Assembly: GCA_947561715.1 (NCBI GenBank) | Contig: OX387205.1 | Location: 15,071,001 to 15,135,000, forward strand | Length of the DNA: 64,000 nucleotides | Source: Ascidia mentula | Lineage: Eukaryota > Chordata > Ascidiacea > Phlebobranchia > Ascidiidae | Direction: 5' to 3' | Shown: positions 1 to 21,905 of the stretch, piece after piece | Layout of the letters: the number at the start of each line of letters is the position of its first letter | Position numbering within the stretch: the first letter of the stretch is position 1 | The notes under the pieces: generated by a model | The model's input: only the letters and a program-made list of their open reading frames with translations | The model's database searches: none | What the model was told of the DNA's origin: nothing | Made by a program: the position numbers and the translations under genes

Positions 1-280
1 TTTGTTTATGTTATCCACTTGCACTGTGCTTTATGTGTGCATATTGCTTTGTTGTATTTACACTTTCACAAGTAAATGTGTTGAAGCTCAGTCATGCACG
101 ACCTTGTATAGTTAAATCCAGAGACACATCGCAAAACAAGTCCTTTTTACAGTGATAATTGTTTGTAAAACAACTGTGGCTGGGCTTACGGGATTTAAGC
201 TAAGTTGCATTCAAGTAATGCTTAGCTTATATGCCATAACACAGCTTAACATGCACATCATATAACTAGAGATGGAAAAC

Positions 281-9080
<8,800 letters not shown>

Positions 9081-12000
9081 GATGTTATTTAGAAAATACA
9101 AGCTTTTATCTGCAAACTGTTTTCTCACAGAACAGAAGAAATGCTACTGGTTTTAACGTCACTTTCAACTTCCTCTGAATTTGAAATATTCAACAGACTT
9201 TTAAGCAGGTTCTTCATTAATTTGTGATTTTTCAGAAAACTAAAATCTCGTGGATTGTACGTCTGTCACGCATGACTAATTTGTTCAGTGAAGCACAAAA
9301 TCAAACATGGAAAAGCGACATCTTACGGATGTTTAAAATAATTATTTAACCGCGAGTTGTCAGAAAAGAGTAAAAAGATGCATTTTTGTTTGAACGCAAC
9401 CTCTTAAAATTAGTACTTACGGACAGACAAACGTTAATATTCAACAACCAAAGATTTTAATCATCTGTTAGCGTAGAGATATTTTTTATTAATCTACTAG
9501 TGATTTTGACGATGTCGAATTATAGGCGAAGCATATATATCAGAAGCAACGAGAAATGACTTGGGTTTTCTCTTTAAAACCCGTTAAAAACTCAGATACC
9601 ATGTATGTGTTGTCCATAAGATGTTGGGAGTTCTTTCTGTAAGCGTACGAGGGATGTTTAGTCAGAATTTCGACACGTGACACACGAAGTTGAATACATG
9701 ACTTTTACTCACGAAAACTTTGGGTTTCCGCTTGACGTGTCTGGAGTTGCTCCAGGTTCTTCGTCGTAACGGATATCCGTTAACACGTCGACCTTCGTTG
9801 ACCAAAGGTGAGTAGGGTTTGAATATTACAACATATCCTGCCGATTAACTTCAATAAAAACCTACCAGACTGAATGAACATTTAAGGGTGGAAATGGAGA
9901 CAGACAAGGTTCAAAATTTGTTTATTCCGACCCAACAGACGTGTAATGGGATGAAGAAACATGTAGGACCTGTTTGTCTGTCGTGTATTTAATTTCCCTT
10001 TCGGCCGGGGGATTGGCTGTAAAGCCGGGGATTGGCTGTAAAGAATTATAGTGAGAAGAGGTTTGTCGAATCATAAATTCCAGACAAATGAAATCCATCC
10101 AGCACGACGAGCGCGCCTGGGGATTATTCAACTGTGAATGATTCAAAACTTGAAGAAAGTTTTCAAAATCTACACGAACGAAACCGGGCTAAGATCGTTT
10201 TTCGAAATATTCCTAAACTGCCTGGAGCACTTTTCGGTCGTGATTCGGAACAACTTTTTCGGCGACGAAATTGGAACGAAAATACATGAGTACAGTTTCC
10301 CTTTCCTAAAAAATACGGGGCGTGGTCGATTCGAAGCGGAAATGTGACCGATGGGCGCCCCTATGCTGCTATCCTAAGGTTTCGTATATTTTTGAAACAA
10401 ATCCACAGATTGCGACTGTAAAAGGTAAATAATTACTGCTGTGTCATCACAGTGTGGAAAAGTTAAATTTATGCGGATCGGAAGAAAAATGACCAGAATT
10501 TTTCGAAACACGAATCCACACAAGAATATAACTTGTGTCAACCTGATCCATTGATAACCTTCATATAAGGAGGAATAACTCAAGAGTTGCACAAATTTAC
10601 GTCACAACCGTTTACTAAGAACTAAAACGCTTCTGTGCGTGAGGTGTTAAAGTTGCCAAGATTATAACTTGACCAATTGCACGTGCGAAGTTACCGTCTT
10701 TATCTTTCTATGTTACGTAACAATGTGATCTATTGCACGTTTCCGACCTGTCTTATACGTCAGCCACGCACAAATTGTTCCTCAACCACCGGATGAACTC
10801 GAGAAGTTGCATTTCTTCTAATTGCGGAGGAATGTCTGCGAATTTCCAATAAACTATTTAATTACCTCTTGGAGGTGACGAGCAGCCTTATATTACTTAT
10901 CTTAGATTCAAACTTAATCATCCTCATTGCATTAATGTAGGAACAAAGGAAAAAATCATTGTCAGGAAACACAAAAATGTTTCGTCAACTTGGCCAAATA
11001 TTTGAGAAAATTCCGGGTTTTAGGGTTTTACAAAGGTTAACACTGAATAACCTTTAAATAAATCATAATTGTAGGGAAAATGGTCATGCATCGTTGATCC
11101 TTGTTGCTTATGTCATTTTATCAGTACTTGGGGAGAAGTGTGGCGGTCACACCCAAAAAAACTATGCCGCAAGAAATTAAAATGCTTCATTTCCTTGAAC
11201 AGTGACTGCGACACGCTTATACGACATATAACGATATTCCATAATTAATCATGTTGTCTGACTCGCGACCGGAAGTGACGCAAGCAGTACGTAGTGTAAG
11301 TTACATTATGAGCATGTAGCGTACAGCACGCGGCTTGTACATATTTATACAAAGGGGGCAAGTCCCTCTGCCCGATCGGTTGCAGGTTATTTGCAAGTGG
11401 TTCCATATTAAACCCGCAGGGTCCGCTTATAGCTTCCGCGGTGTAAAAATAGAGCTGCCGTCATGGTTGGGATTGAGTGTGGAGAAATGAGTGTTATCAC
11501 TGTGGGTCCATATCCAGGTACATTCCCACGAGTGGTCGGAAGTACTGAATGTAACAAGTCATGAATGCAAATAAGGATGGACCTGGACCTGAGACACTTC
11601 AATTAATGAATGCTCGTTACGTTGTCAACGTCAAGGCGTCCAATCTACATAAATTTACATAAAACTGCTTTCTCCAAATAATTGAACAAATTGCACGTTT
11701 TGTTCGAGTGTTTCGGCCACCACCCGAGAAATGTTAACCAACGAAAGTAAGAATTTCCTCCATTTCTTCGTTTGAATCTGGTATCAAGATGGTGACAGAA
11801 ATGTAAACTCGCCATCCAAAAGTTTCGGACGAACTCGTTGCCTGGGGCGACGTACGCACAAAGTTCGCCTTAACACAGCCCAAGAAAGCCGCGAGACCAC
11901 GTGCGTTCGTCGCCTGATGGATTCGTCGCAAGGATTTTGAATTATCTCCGAAACAATTCGCTTTCTCTTAACGTGTTGCGTCATCAATAAGGTGTGATGA

Positions 12001-12800
12001 CGTGATAGACATGTACCTTGAAACTCATTGGGATGACGTAACAAAGCAGCGATTACGTGTTCTAAAACTATATATTTTTATTAAACAGTAGCTGAATGTA
12101 ATGTGAGAAAAGTACATGTGACTGGGGGTGGTTTGACGATCCGGGTGACTGTTCTCTTGTTATTCCGTAACAAGTGACTCAGATTGAGGGGATTTTCAGA
12201 TTGATTGCTTTGGAAAACAACACATATTGCATCAGTCGAACTTGAACATGGGCGGATATGCCCAAACTTTACTCTGTCCACAAATAATTACAGAATGACA
12301 TCAGATCCTGATATGTGGTCACAATTTAGGAGATCAGGATTTTTTGTGTACTGTAAAAAAGCTAAAAATATCGCAAAAATCTCCGAAAGACACAAAGATT
12401 TGTTGCTTATCAGACACACTGTGATTTCGCAATGCAACATAATTTCGTAGAACTTGTCTGGTCGTGAATTAGGCAGGTAATATACTGGACACGCAAATCT
12501 AATCAAACTACAAATGGAACTTCCAGAAGTAATTAAAAATAAAACAGCAAAAATGGTCTTCCCTAAATAGTGACCCATAACGAATTGTACGGACACTAAA
12601 TCTGGATCACAATAGTTCGTGCGATTGGGACGTCCCCCGTATAAGGAAGTGACGCACTTATTTCCTTAAATGAATTTCCGGTTTGATATTAATATTGAAT
12701 GATTTTTGGCGCTGGACTTTGTGGATTATTTTGCTTTGAAAAATTTGGTTAAAAACAATATTCAAAACAAAAACTTTAAAGCAGTTGGTGTTCGATCCAC
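9081..12800. other. Intergenic region upstream of DHX16, no supported gene
   Basis: No open frame here shows splice sites or a recognisable domain. The DHX16 transcription start should lie in the first few hundred bases. A duplicated unit of about 20 bp with an inverted CCAAT box (ATTGGCTG) occurs at 10004-10043. A segment at 11267-11280 carries ACCGGAAGTGACG, an ETS/ATF-like site. The rest is unremarkable AT-rich sequence with short chance frames. Confidence 0.6.
10004..10043. repeat. Two-copy direct repeat containing ATTGGCTGTAAAG
   Basis: The unit GCCGGGG(G)ATTGGCTGTAAAG appears twice back to back, the second copy one G shorter. Each copy contains an inverted CCAAT box. It lies about 0.9 kb upstream of the DHX16 start codon; a role in transcription is only a possibility. 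Confidence 0.6.
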
Positions 12801-12834
12801 ACGCAAACCGCTTGTTTGAACATAAACGTTTCTG

Positions 12835-12970
12835 TGACGTCATATTGTAATTGTAGTTTTTATATCGATTGTTTCCGGCTATTAAATGACGTAGAAACAA
12901 TACACACTTTTGTTGCCTCCAAATTGACGTCATCCAAATCAGAAATTGGATCACTTTCCGTATGACGTCA
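12835..12970. promoter_or_regulatory. Cluster of three TGACGTCA (CRE/ATF-type) palindromes
   Basis: TGACGTCA occurs at 12835-12842, 12925-12932 and 12963-12970, with a related TGACGTAG between them. In established biology this octamer binds CREB/ATF bZIP proteins. It lies 1.7 kb upstream of the TATA promoter near 14.67 kb. Because the octamer is common across the whole window, function at this spot is uncertain. Confidence 0.45.
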
Positions 12971-14640
12971 TTCAAAAATTACATATTACGATGCTCCTCA
13001 AAATGGTAAAGTGATTTTTTAAATCAAATAATCGATTTTTATTTCAATTCTACGCTCATCCACTACAAATGGAAATCTTTTAATTCAAATATTTTAGTAT
13101 ATCTGTAGCAAAGATACTTCGGAAAATTATCTGAGAGGAAATTGAACCAAATCATTTGTTATTTGAATATGAGGAAATTGTAGTGATGAAATGGAATGGC
13201 GCTAAACCAACATCCTGTAAAAAAATTAACATTCAAAACTTTGTGTTTGAAGTTTGAAAAAAATCGCCATTATTTATTTTTCAAAATCTCATTTGCATAA
13301 AACATAGCGACACCTTAACAACTCGAAGAATCTTGTATGCAAATTTTCCAAACATTTGTAATGCCGTTTAGATTAAAACAAAATTAGCATTTTTGTCATC
13401 CGTTGTAATCTTGATCATGAGAGAGACCGATTCTGTCAGCTTACTCAACCCACTTTCAAATATGACCAAATCTCTCATGGAGCTCAAAATGATCGTATTG
13501 GACCGGATGGACAAAAATGGAAACTGTTTGAATTTCGTTTCGTGCTAAAGATATTTTTAGAAATGTTACAGGAAGTTTCGGTACCAAAAGAAAGCGTGTT
13601 AGGGTAAAATTTTGGGTGATGTTACTCACAAACCACTTCCTCTGTCACGATATATTACTTCTTCCATGTAGTAGAAATTACACAAACGTCAAACGGTATT
13701 TACCAACCTGATATTAACGAACTAAATATTGAACAACTACTATAATTTCCAGCCATGGCACAATTTAATTAGGGAAAATCCCGCACCTGCAACATTAATA
13801 TTCTTGCCTGCGATCGAATTCGAATGAAAAACTTTTTCAAACAACCTACGTTTGAGCGACGCCGGTGATTACCTGGTTTTTGCTCATGGCGAAAATTTTC
13901 CTCAAGCTATTTTCACAGACTAGCTTGAAGCCGATTACGTCCCGACTTTAACCGGCAAATAACTGCGCTCTCTTTATGGGCAGGCTATTATTTCGTTGTC
14001 AAATGAAAGCAAAACTATCATTATTTTTAGTCCTTGAACCCGACATTAACCAAGTTTTATTTATGTTCTATTTTGGGGTAGGTTAAAAAACATGACGTTA
14101 TTTATGTAACTTGATATTCAGTTTTACAAAAGGAATCGCACAAAACATGAACAGAATTATGATTAAAATATTTCATAAATTAATAAATATATCAGACAAT
14201 GTTCATGTCTGATCTACAGTCGCGGAATTCAAATTTCCAAAACCCCAAATTACGTTAAAATGGAAAAAAAGGATTGTTTGTGGAGAAAAGTTAGAATCAC
14301 GGGAATGAAGCCAGACAAACCACGTGAATATTGGGTTAATAACAATCAACAGCTTTTATTGTCAAAGCCAAACTTAAAAAAACACAACAAATGGGTAGTT
14401 TTCAGTTGGAAGACACAGCTGAAACTATGTTTTTGTGTACTTGATTTGCATGTATATATTTAGTCGGGAAATAACCATCGAAAAACATCTGACAAAAATA
14501 ATGCAAAAATATTTTTACCCTTCAAAACATAAGCATGTTTAAACCTAAGGTAATTTTTCTCCCAAAATCCCGCAAATACCTTCTGTACAACTAGAATCAC
14601 ATTCAACAGCCGTCCGAAGTGCGTGCGTAATTCGGCGCGA
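12971..14640. other. Intergenic AT-rich spacer
   Basis: Non-coding as far as can be seen: no long frame with splice signals and no recognised RNA gene. It could contain distal control sequences for the gene starting at 15130, but no motif stands out. Confidence 0.5.
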
Positions 14641-14651
14641 AAAAAGACGCG

Positions 14652-14677
14652 TGACGTCACGCTACGCTGTATATAAG
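14652..14677 (+). promoter_or_regulatory. Candidate core promoter: TGACGTCA then TATATAAG
   Basis: TGACGTCA (14652-14659) is followed 10 bases later by TATATAAG (14670-14677), in a short CpG-rich stretch (GGCGCG, GACGCG). The expected start of transcription is about 14700, which leaves roughly 430 bases of leader before the ATG at 15130. A pyrimidine-rich acceptor ending TTTTAG at about 15058 lies between, so part of the leader may be spliced or replaced by a trans-spliced leader, as tunicates do. Assignment to the downstream gene rests on position and strand. Confidence 0.5.
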
Positions 14678-15129
14678 AAGGCTCAACTGAGCCATCCATA
14701 CCAAACGCAAGGGCGCAGCCAGCCAGCATAGAAATGGTGTTGTTTGGAAGGTTTTCATTTATGAGATTATTCGTATCTTGGCTTGATGTACATGTATTAA
14801 ATGCTGGAACCCTTGCAGAGATCATTAAGTAGTATTGCATGCAAATGCATTGGCAAGCGTTGGATTTTGGGCAATAAAATGATTTCCCGCCCAATTGTTG
14901 CAAAACAACACATTTAACTACTTCAAGTAGCAAATGTCAGGCACTTTGTTTGCAAGTACAGTTGGCAGTTTATCAATGGTTCAACGTCATGAGAAACACT
15001 GTTGTCAGCTATACTCTCGACATTTAAAGTTAAACATTGTGTTGTTTTTCATTTTAGACTTAAGTTGACGAAAAATTGTGATTCGTGCGAATATCGAACT
15101 TTTTGAAACGAAGAAATAACACTGAAAAG

Positions 15130-16964
15130 ATGCGCAAGTACAACATTCTCCAACTAGCACTAGGTAAGACCTTATCTCATCGACATTGCGTAAGTCATAC
15201 ATGCCGGTGCTTCAGGCTGTCAGGCTGCCAATTATGAAGCTGATCACGTTTTGGAGATTATTTCGTCTGCACATTCGCAACACAAACACGACAAATTCTT
15301 TGAATATGGACAAACCGGTTAACGAGGCATATCTTCTTTAGGTGTTGCATTGCTCCTTCCTATAATTGCCGTTGAATTGGACTGCTCTACTGATGATGAC
15401 TGCCCTTTTCTTGGAACCTGCAACGAAGGTAAGCATTGATTTCCAGGGCTTGATAATGTTTTCAAACAAATAATTGTACAGTTTGCAAGTTATTTCATTT
15501 CTGCGTAAATCCACAAAAAAATACGTGTATTCTGATGCAGCAACCAAGAAATGCGTGTGTCAAATTGACTGCAGTGCATACCGACCTCTCCCAGGCGAAC
15601 AAACTGCTTATTACTGCACATCGCATCAAATGTGGCCACTTACCCAGTGCAAAGCTTTGAGCAGAGCTTGTGAGTCCAGAACCAACCTTCTTATGAAAGC
15701 TTACAACCCTATCGAGTTTACAGCATTCGGAAGAGATTGCAAAAATCTACGTGAGTATCTCACTTTCACCATCTTGTAGTTTTTTTGCATCATGGCATTC
15801 AAATTCGTTGCCAAAAGTTTATCCATATTTCATAAACGCAGCAATATTGGAATAATTACCTCTGCAACTAATATCTCCAACTAAAGTTTTCTACAACACA
15901 TTGTTTACCATATGCGCTAATAATAGCCATTGTCGTGAAGACAATCACGCGAAGTTACAATGGCCCAGAGCGGGCTTTTCTTTGAATCAAAATGAGTAAA
16001 TCAGTTATTTTTCAACAGCTTATACTGGTGGGGAGGAATTATGCGAAGACCAAAGTTTCTGTAAAGGAAATGGTATTTGCTACAGATCCACAGACAACAG
16101 CAACGCAATGTTTTGCCGGTAAGCAAACATAACTTACAGGGTTGATAGCGTAATAAACCAAACAAAAATTTAGAAAATTGCCCGGGTTAGATTAAGGAAT
16201 ATGGCATGTCTGCTACCAAGTTGTTTTCATAACAATTTTGTTTTAAATTTGCAGATGCAACAGATACTACGATGGTGAGCGTTGCGGCATAAGAAGTTTG
16301 GAACAAGTTGGTGACAACGTTATAACTGGTGTAGGTTCAGGAAACCAACAGCCGTCAAAAGGCTCACAAAGCATGCTTGGAAGGATTGCACCCTATCTTG
16401 CATTTGGTGTTTTGTCTGCAGTATTGGGATGTTGCTTTGTATCCCAGTATGTTAAAAGGTTCGTCTGCCGCATTGTTGTTTGCCTGTTCGAACCTTCTAT
16501 TGTGATTGTTGCATGCATAGAGTGCATTTTGAACAGAACAAGGGGAAACTTCTTTAATTCGAATGTGAAGTCATAAAAATTGTTGCACGTTTGGCAGTTT
16601 TTCTGGCTGCTACCCCGAACCAAATTATCCTCAAAAATAAGCGAATGTCTGAATGTCTGAAAGCAATTTGACTCGGTTAAATTGCCTGGAATGTCTTGAA
16701 CCAATTTCCTCTCGATTCCGGCAACCGATTTAACGCAATTCTTTATCGATTTACAGACGGAATAACCAAAAAGGATCAAAAAACGACCAATCAGCAGACA
16801 GCCAGCTTAACCAGGTTGTCGTGACAACGAACGATAAACAAGACCAAGTTGTTTCACCGTCAAATCGACCGACGGATACTATGGAATACAAAGCACCTGT
16901 GCCAGTTGTGGTTGAATGTCAAATTCCAGCGGGAAAGCCCGGGGCTAGAAGGGCGAGATTATAA
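15130..16964 (+). CDS. Secreted-type single-pass membrane protein with Kazal-like region and EGF domain
   Basis: Six exons with matching phases: 15130-15163, 15342-15428, 15541-15750, 16019-16118, 16255-16458, 16757-16964 (TAA), giving 280 residues. A signal peptide covers about residues 1-22 (hydrophobic LALGVALLLPIIAV). The cysteine-rich region 26-107 includes a stretch, QCKALSRAC, that recalls the follistatin/Kazal fold. One EGF domain at 119-154 has cysteines at 119, 125, 131, 143, 145 and 154 and ends CNRYYDGERC. A linker, a membrane helix at about 188-210 and a polar tail with a KRR stop-transfer start follow. The order (Kazal-like, EGF, membrane, short tail) resembles tomoregulin or a membrane-anchored EGF-type ligand, but no orthologue is assigned. 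No AATAAA was found within 1 kb of the stop; the first is near 18046. Confidence 0.8.
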
Positions 16965-19900
16965 CGAAAAAAAAATCGCGCTTTTTTGTTTTCTCGTTTT
17001 CCTGATCTGACGTCATCACTGTAAACCACATCGTCTGTTTTGGTTGGTTTGAAATGTTGGTTAATTATTACTGTGCGAATCGTACTATAAGTGGGAACAA
17101 TACGTTTTTGCAACACCAAGAAATGAACCACCTGTGGATCGTGCAGCGCGATACGATATTTATAATTTGAATTCTGTTTGCAAAATTTCCGCTTCAAATT
17201 GTTTTTATCGCTTTTTTATTCTAAACGCATCATATTTATTTTTTATTGTAAAAAAAATGCAAAAGCTTTTTATTTATTGCAAAGCGTAGTTTATTTATAC
17301 AATCGTTTACCTTACCTACCCTGACGGTACTTTTGTCTTTTCCATATTGCTTTCCGGGTCTAAGGTATAAGGGGTGCCTGATTTGAAGCCAACACCAAAT
17401 ATTTTGTGTATTTTTTGTCTGTAAACTTTCACGTCGGGTTTTCCACTTCTACTTCTTCTCTTGTTTTGATCTAGACTCGTCACAACTTGGCCCGTAGCGC
17501 AGCCATGAGCCTCAGCGTCGGGTTTTCCGGATTACCTGAGGCCCATGTAAAAGAATGAAATAACCTCGGCCGGGAATTTCCTTCAAACCGGGCAAATATC
17601 TTCCGCTCATTAAAACCTTTGCTCCAGAATGATTTCAAATTTTCGCGACCGCGCGCGCTTTCTTAGATCGTCTAACACTGTTTCCAATTTGCTGCAATTG
17701 ATTTTTATGAAGAATACGAAATGTTTCAAATACAAAAATCCTCTTTTTACCTCAAGATTCCATATTTCTGACTGCTGAGAGACAGAGGTTGTGCAGTACA
17801 GCAGATGGTAGTAAAAGTTTGTGGATTGTTCAAATAAGTGCGTGTAACAATGACAGAATAACACTTGTTGCGAAATGCAGTGTAATATGGAGGAGGAAAT
17901 GAGTGTGAGATCGCTTACAACGAATTTCACTTTAATTTCTCCGCCGATTAAACCCAGACTTTGGAAAGTATTTGAACTTATCCGCGGCTAGCCTGGAAAG
18001 CAATTTTCCGATCAGATTACAAAATCCCTTCGCCCCAAATTTACGCAAATAAAGTCCACGTCAAAAATCTTGTATTCGTTCTCTTAAAACAGCCTTTAGG
18101 TTGAAACCTGCACGCCCAACAAATATGACGAATTTGTAAATTCCGAAGTTATGAATGTGTTGCATCTATATGCGGCACGAAACTGTTTTGATCACAGGTA
18201 AATTGTTTTCGACGAATTAAAGCGGCTCACGGTCATTCCCGCCCCGCCGTTTCAACGACCTGTGTTGCGAAATATCTACAAACACGTGACTAAATTATTT
18301 CGTTCTGAGAAATCTGGATCCCACCGATATTTCTGTTCAGGTGTTCATGCGTTTGTTTTAAGCAAAAATCGTTTTAATCTGGTAAACTAAATATGTTAAA
18401 CTCAACATCTTGAAAAATTTGACGACAGCGAAAATAAATTTGTTTCGCAACAATTCCGTGACTTTGCAAATTCGTGCCTGAGCTCCGTAGATTGGAAAGC
18501 CGTGTCCTGAGGCTACAAGCTAAATGTCTCAATGACCTTGCTTGACCTCAGCTGTCAATCACTTGTTACGAAACGTTAAGAATGGCAGGGCATCGAATAT
18601 TCCAGCATTGTCCTTTGTGAGTTTGAGTGAAAACCAAAACTGTTCCCGTGGTTTTGCAAATAAATCAAGTTTGTTTATTTGAAAAGTAATTTTTGTTTCC
18701 GAAGTCTTTGGTATAGCATGGGAACCAATCAGAAACCATTCAAAAAAAAGTTATGAAAATTAAATCATGAAAACGGAATTTAGACACAATTTCAAACATT
18801 ATCTTCCACGTAAAAGGTTCACAGGCATCACAGCCGAGCTGGACTTTCTACGATGCGCAGTAAAAATATCGACCCACAGTAATTACGTAAATATCTTCAA
18901 AATAGTTTGACGAGTTGACATTAAAATCTATCACCAGCTCTCCTAATGAAACCTGGTAGGTGGAAACTGTGTGCACACCTGTCTGCAGTTTAAGTCAAAG
19001 GTTATTTTTGGTTAAATCCAATCGACGTAAATAAACAAAATCGCTTCGCCAAAGTAGATGATGCGTTATTGTATGTAAAGGGATATATTAAAAGTGCGGA
19101 AATTCCGCTATGTGAAATTTTCAAACTCAGATGTCTCACAACTAAAAACAATTGTGTTCTAAACCCATTATTGGACTCCGATCTAAAAATTGTCGCCTGT
19201 TTCCAAAAATAAATTCCAATCTGATCTCGGGTGGAGTCCCAGAATAACGAAAGCAATTGATCTTGACCCGATAATGGTACGCCTATATCGGATGAGGAGA
19301 AAGTGATATCTCCGTGCAGCGGAGGATTTGACCAAACACATACGAGACGTGACTGAATGCGATACTTAATATGATTATGGTGTTGTGCAGCCTGCAGTTC
19401 CGGCGGTGGCTATTAGTGAATAAAAATACTCTAGCAGTGGTTTGATTACTGTTGCCGACACAAAACTAATAACTGGACACCAACCGCGGAGAATTTAAAC
19501 CACCCGCCAAGTGGAACGGATTAAGAGAATATGCAATAATAAACATTCACGTATAAACAACGACTAATAAACAGCCACTGACTAACAAGCAATTCATAAA
19601 AACGGTGACTTCGCATTTCCGACAAGGAAATTCGTAAACAGGAAACTACATGACGCTTCAAATTTTACGAGGGTTACGAATTGGTGACTCAGCTATTTTC
19701 TTCCAGAAATATGTCACATAAATGACTTTGACTCATGGCGGGAAACGGGTTAACGACAGCATGTAAGGAACAAATCACGGTCAATGTTGGTTTTAAGCGG
19801 TTTTAACTTCGAAATAAACGCCAAAACTTGACAACTAAATTTCAAATCATCAAAACCCCATCGCGATGCAGCCATTATGCCGTCACAAACGAAATCACTT

Positions 19901-21540
19901 CAGGAGAAACAAACAATCGTGCCACGGAAGGTTCGAGAACGTCGGGGGCGCCATTTGCAATTTAGATTGTAAATTGTGGGTAGTTATACGGTGTTCGTGC
20001 GAGAGCGCAGGTTTAACCCAGGGTTTGCTGTGCGTACGTGGCATGGGTCAGCCTCATAATAAAAACCCTGTTTACAAATCGCTTTGTACATAAATGGGTT
20101 GAGTCTATCGCGTATATACCGATTACGAATGTCTATCGCGTGTTTAAAAAACATTTTTTGATATCTGGCGGCACAAAATTTGTATCGTAACATACAGTTT
20201 AAAGGGGAGAACTAAGTTTAAAAGAAACATAATCAATAACTGATGATTAAATCTTTTACTTTTTTGACAAAACATTTTGTTCGAACCCGAAGAAATTCTC
20301 TCAAAGTGAATTCCTGGACTTTGACCAAAAAACAGCAAACGTCGAGTTAAAAATAAACCGAGGTAAGTTGCGGTGGCCGTTACAAGAATGAATCGAGCGA
20401 AAATGTCGAAAAATCATCGTGTTGAATTCTATAAGTGGACGCCGAAGATTTCCGAAGACATCAAAACAAAATGAATCACGCCCCCCCCCCTTTCTCTGGC
20501 TGTTTTCGAGAAAACACACGAATGAGAAACAACCTCCCCCCCTCCCCCCCCCCAAATCCACTTCATACGTTGTGCGATTGTTCGCTAAAAATGTGCATTC
20601 GGGGATTTTTTGCGGTAAATTCGGACAAAACGCTTGAATGAGTATTTGATCGCCGAGGTTTTACAAGTGTGGAGAATTACGTGAGTTCGATGATTAATAA
20701 ATAGAACAAGTGCTTCGAAATTCAAGAAAATTCCGTCCATTAAACAACACTTACCGTTGTCAGATATAGAATGGACAGGATTATTTTTGTCACTAATACT
20801 TTTGTGGTTGAAACTTTACCATCCGGTCCACGCCTTCTCAAGTCCTTCAACTTGAGGCAAGCAGATGTAGAGGCGAAGATTAACATGACACGAATAACTC
20901 CACGAACCTCGAGCAAAAAACCTCAGAGAACCGGCGTCAGTCGTGCGTAAAATCATCTTCGTCACGCATCATCGCACACGTATGCGTAAATATTTCCGTT
21001 GCCCACTCAGGGGTATATACCCCGACTCAAGAGGGGATTTACCGCGTTTTACCCCAAGTGAACCCCCCCGTTACGTCATCGTACGTCACAACGTCATGCG
21101 AGGGTGATGTAGCACATTAAACAGTGTGAAAATAAAGAGATTACTATGGTTTAAGGGGGATTTTTGTTGTGTTGGACTTATGTTGATTACGTCATCAACT
21201 TATTGTTTGAAACTTTAAAAGGAAACAGTTTGCTGACCTCCTTATTTGGGCATTAACATCCACATCTCCAAACAAACGCGTGATTCTAAGTTTAAACAGT
21301 AGATTTCATCTCGAATCCAATCTGTCATATTTTGGAACATTTTTCGAATGAGTCTTCGCGATGACGTTTTTTAGTCATAAGATCACTGATGAAATCGGTC
21401 CGAGGATTTCGACACCAAAACATATGCTGACGTCATCCTCAAGTCGCAAAAATTTACAAATGTCGCCATAGTTTTGGATCAAAACCGAATAGCGCAAATA
21501 ATTCCTCTGCACAAATGAAACGTCACAATTGGTTGTGATG
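16965..21540. other. Intergenic region between the EGF-domain gene and the 3' end of ANKHD1
   Basis: No gene is supported. Contents: the 3' untranslated part of the EGF-domain gene, a TGACGTCA at 17008-17015, a decayed hammerhead-like copy at 18932-18990, C/T homopolymer runs at about 20481-20552, the palindrome GGGGTATATACCCC at 21010-21023 followed by three CGTCA boxes at 21075-21096, and TGACGTCA at 21428-21435. Short open frames over the C-runs are composition artefacts. Confidence 0.6.
18932..18990 (+). repeat. Decayed hammerhead ribozyme copy
   Basis: Aligns with the intact copy at 2792-2844 and its left flank: CACCAGCT, CTAATGA in place of CTGATGA, AACCT-GGT-AGGTG in place of stem II, GAAACTG, then CTGCAG. 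The G-to-A change in the core and the broken closing pair of stem II should abolish cleavage. The shared left flank (CACCAGCT) shows common descent beyond the catalytic core. Confidence 0.6.
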
Positions 21541-21544
21541 CAGT

Positions 21545-21550
21545 TTTATT
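21545..21550 (-). terminator. Polyadenylation signal AATAAA, probably for ANKHD1
   Basis: TTTATT on the plus strand reads AATAAA on the minus strand, 356 bases beyond the inferred ANKHD1 stop. It is the first canonical signal met downstream of that stop. Confidence 0.5.
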
Positions 21551-21905
21551 TCGTCACAGAGCGAATGGCACACAACGATTTCTCACAAGCCGGCCCCGAT
21601 ACCAAAGAAAAAAAAAGTGAAATAAGAAACACAATCCAGCCATCTAACAAACCGACCAATCAACGAACAATTTCCGAAAACGGTGGGTGTGTCAGGGGCG
21701 TGGTGGTCATCCACAACTTCATGTGGATTCCAACACAAAACGTAGCAGCACCTCGGGTGTTACAAATATTTACAGGTAACGCAGGTTTTTTCTTGTTTTT
21801 TTCTCACTCCGAGCGAAATAAATAAATGCACTGGGGGGCAGTAGAGAGAACAGAAAACACTCGAATGTGAAAAGGAATAATATCAGGGCGGGGAGGGGGA
21901 TTTTT

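Noticed and set aside
20419..20641. Overlapping frames in three readings across C-runs
   Set aside because: Open only because of C/T homopolymers; proline-rich output with no start context or splice support.
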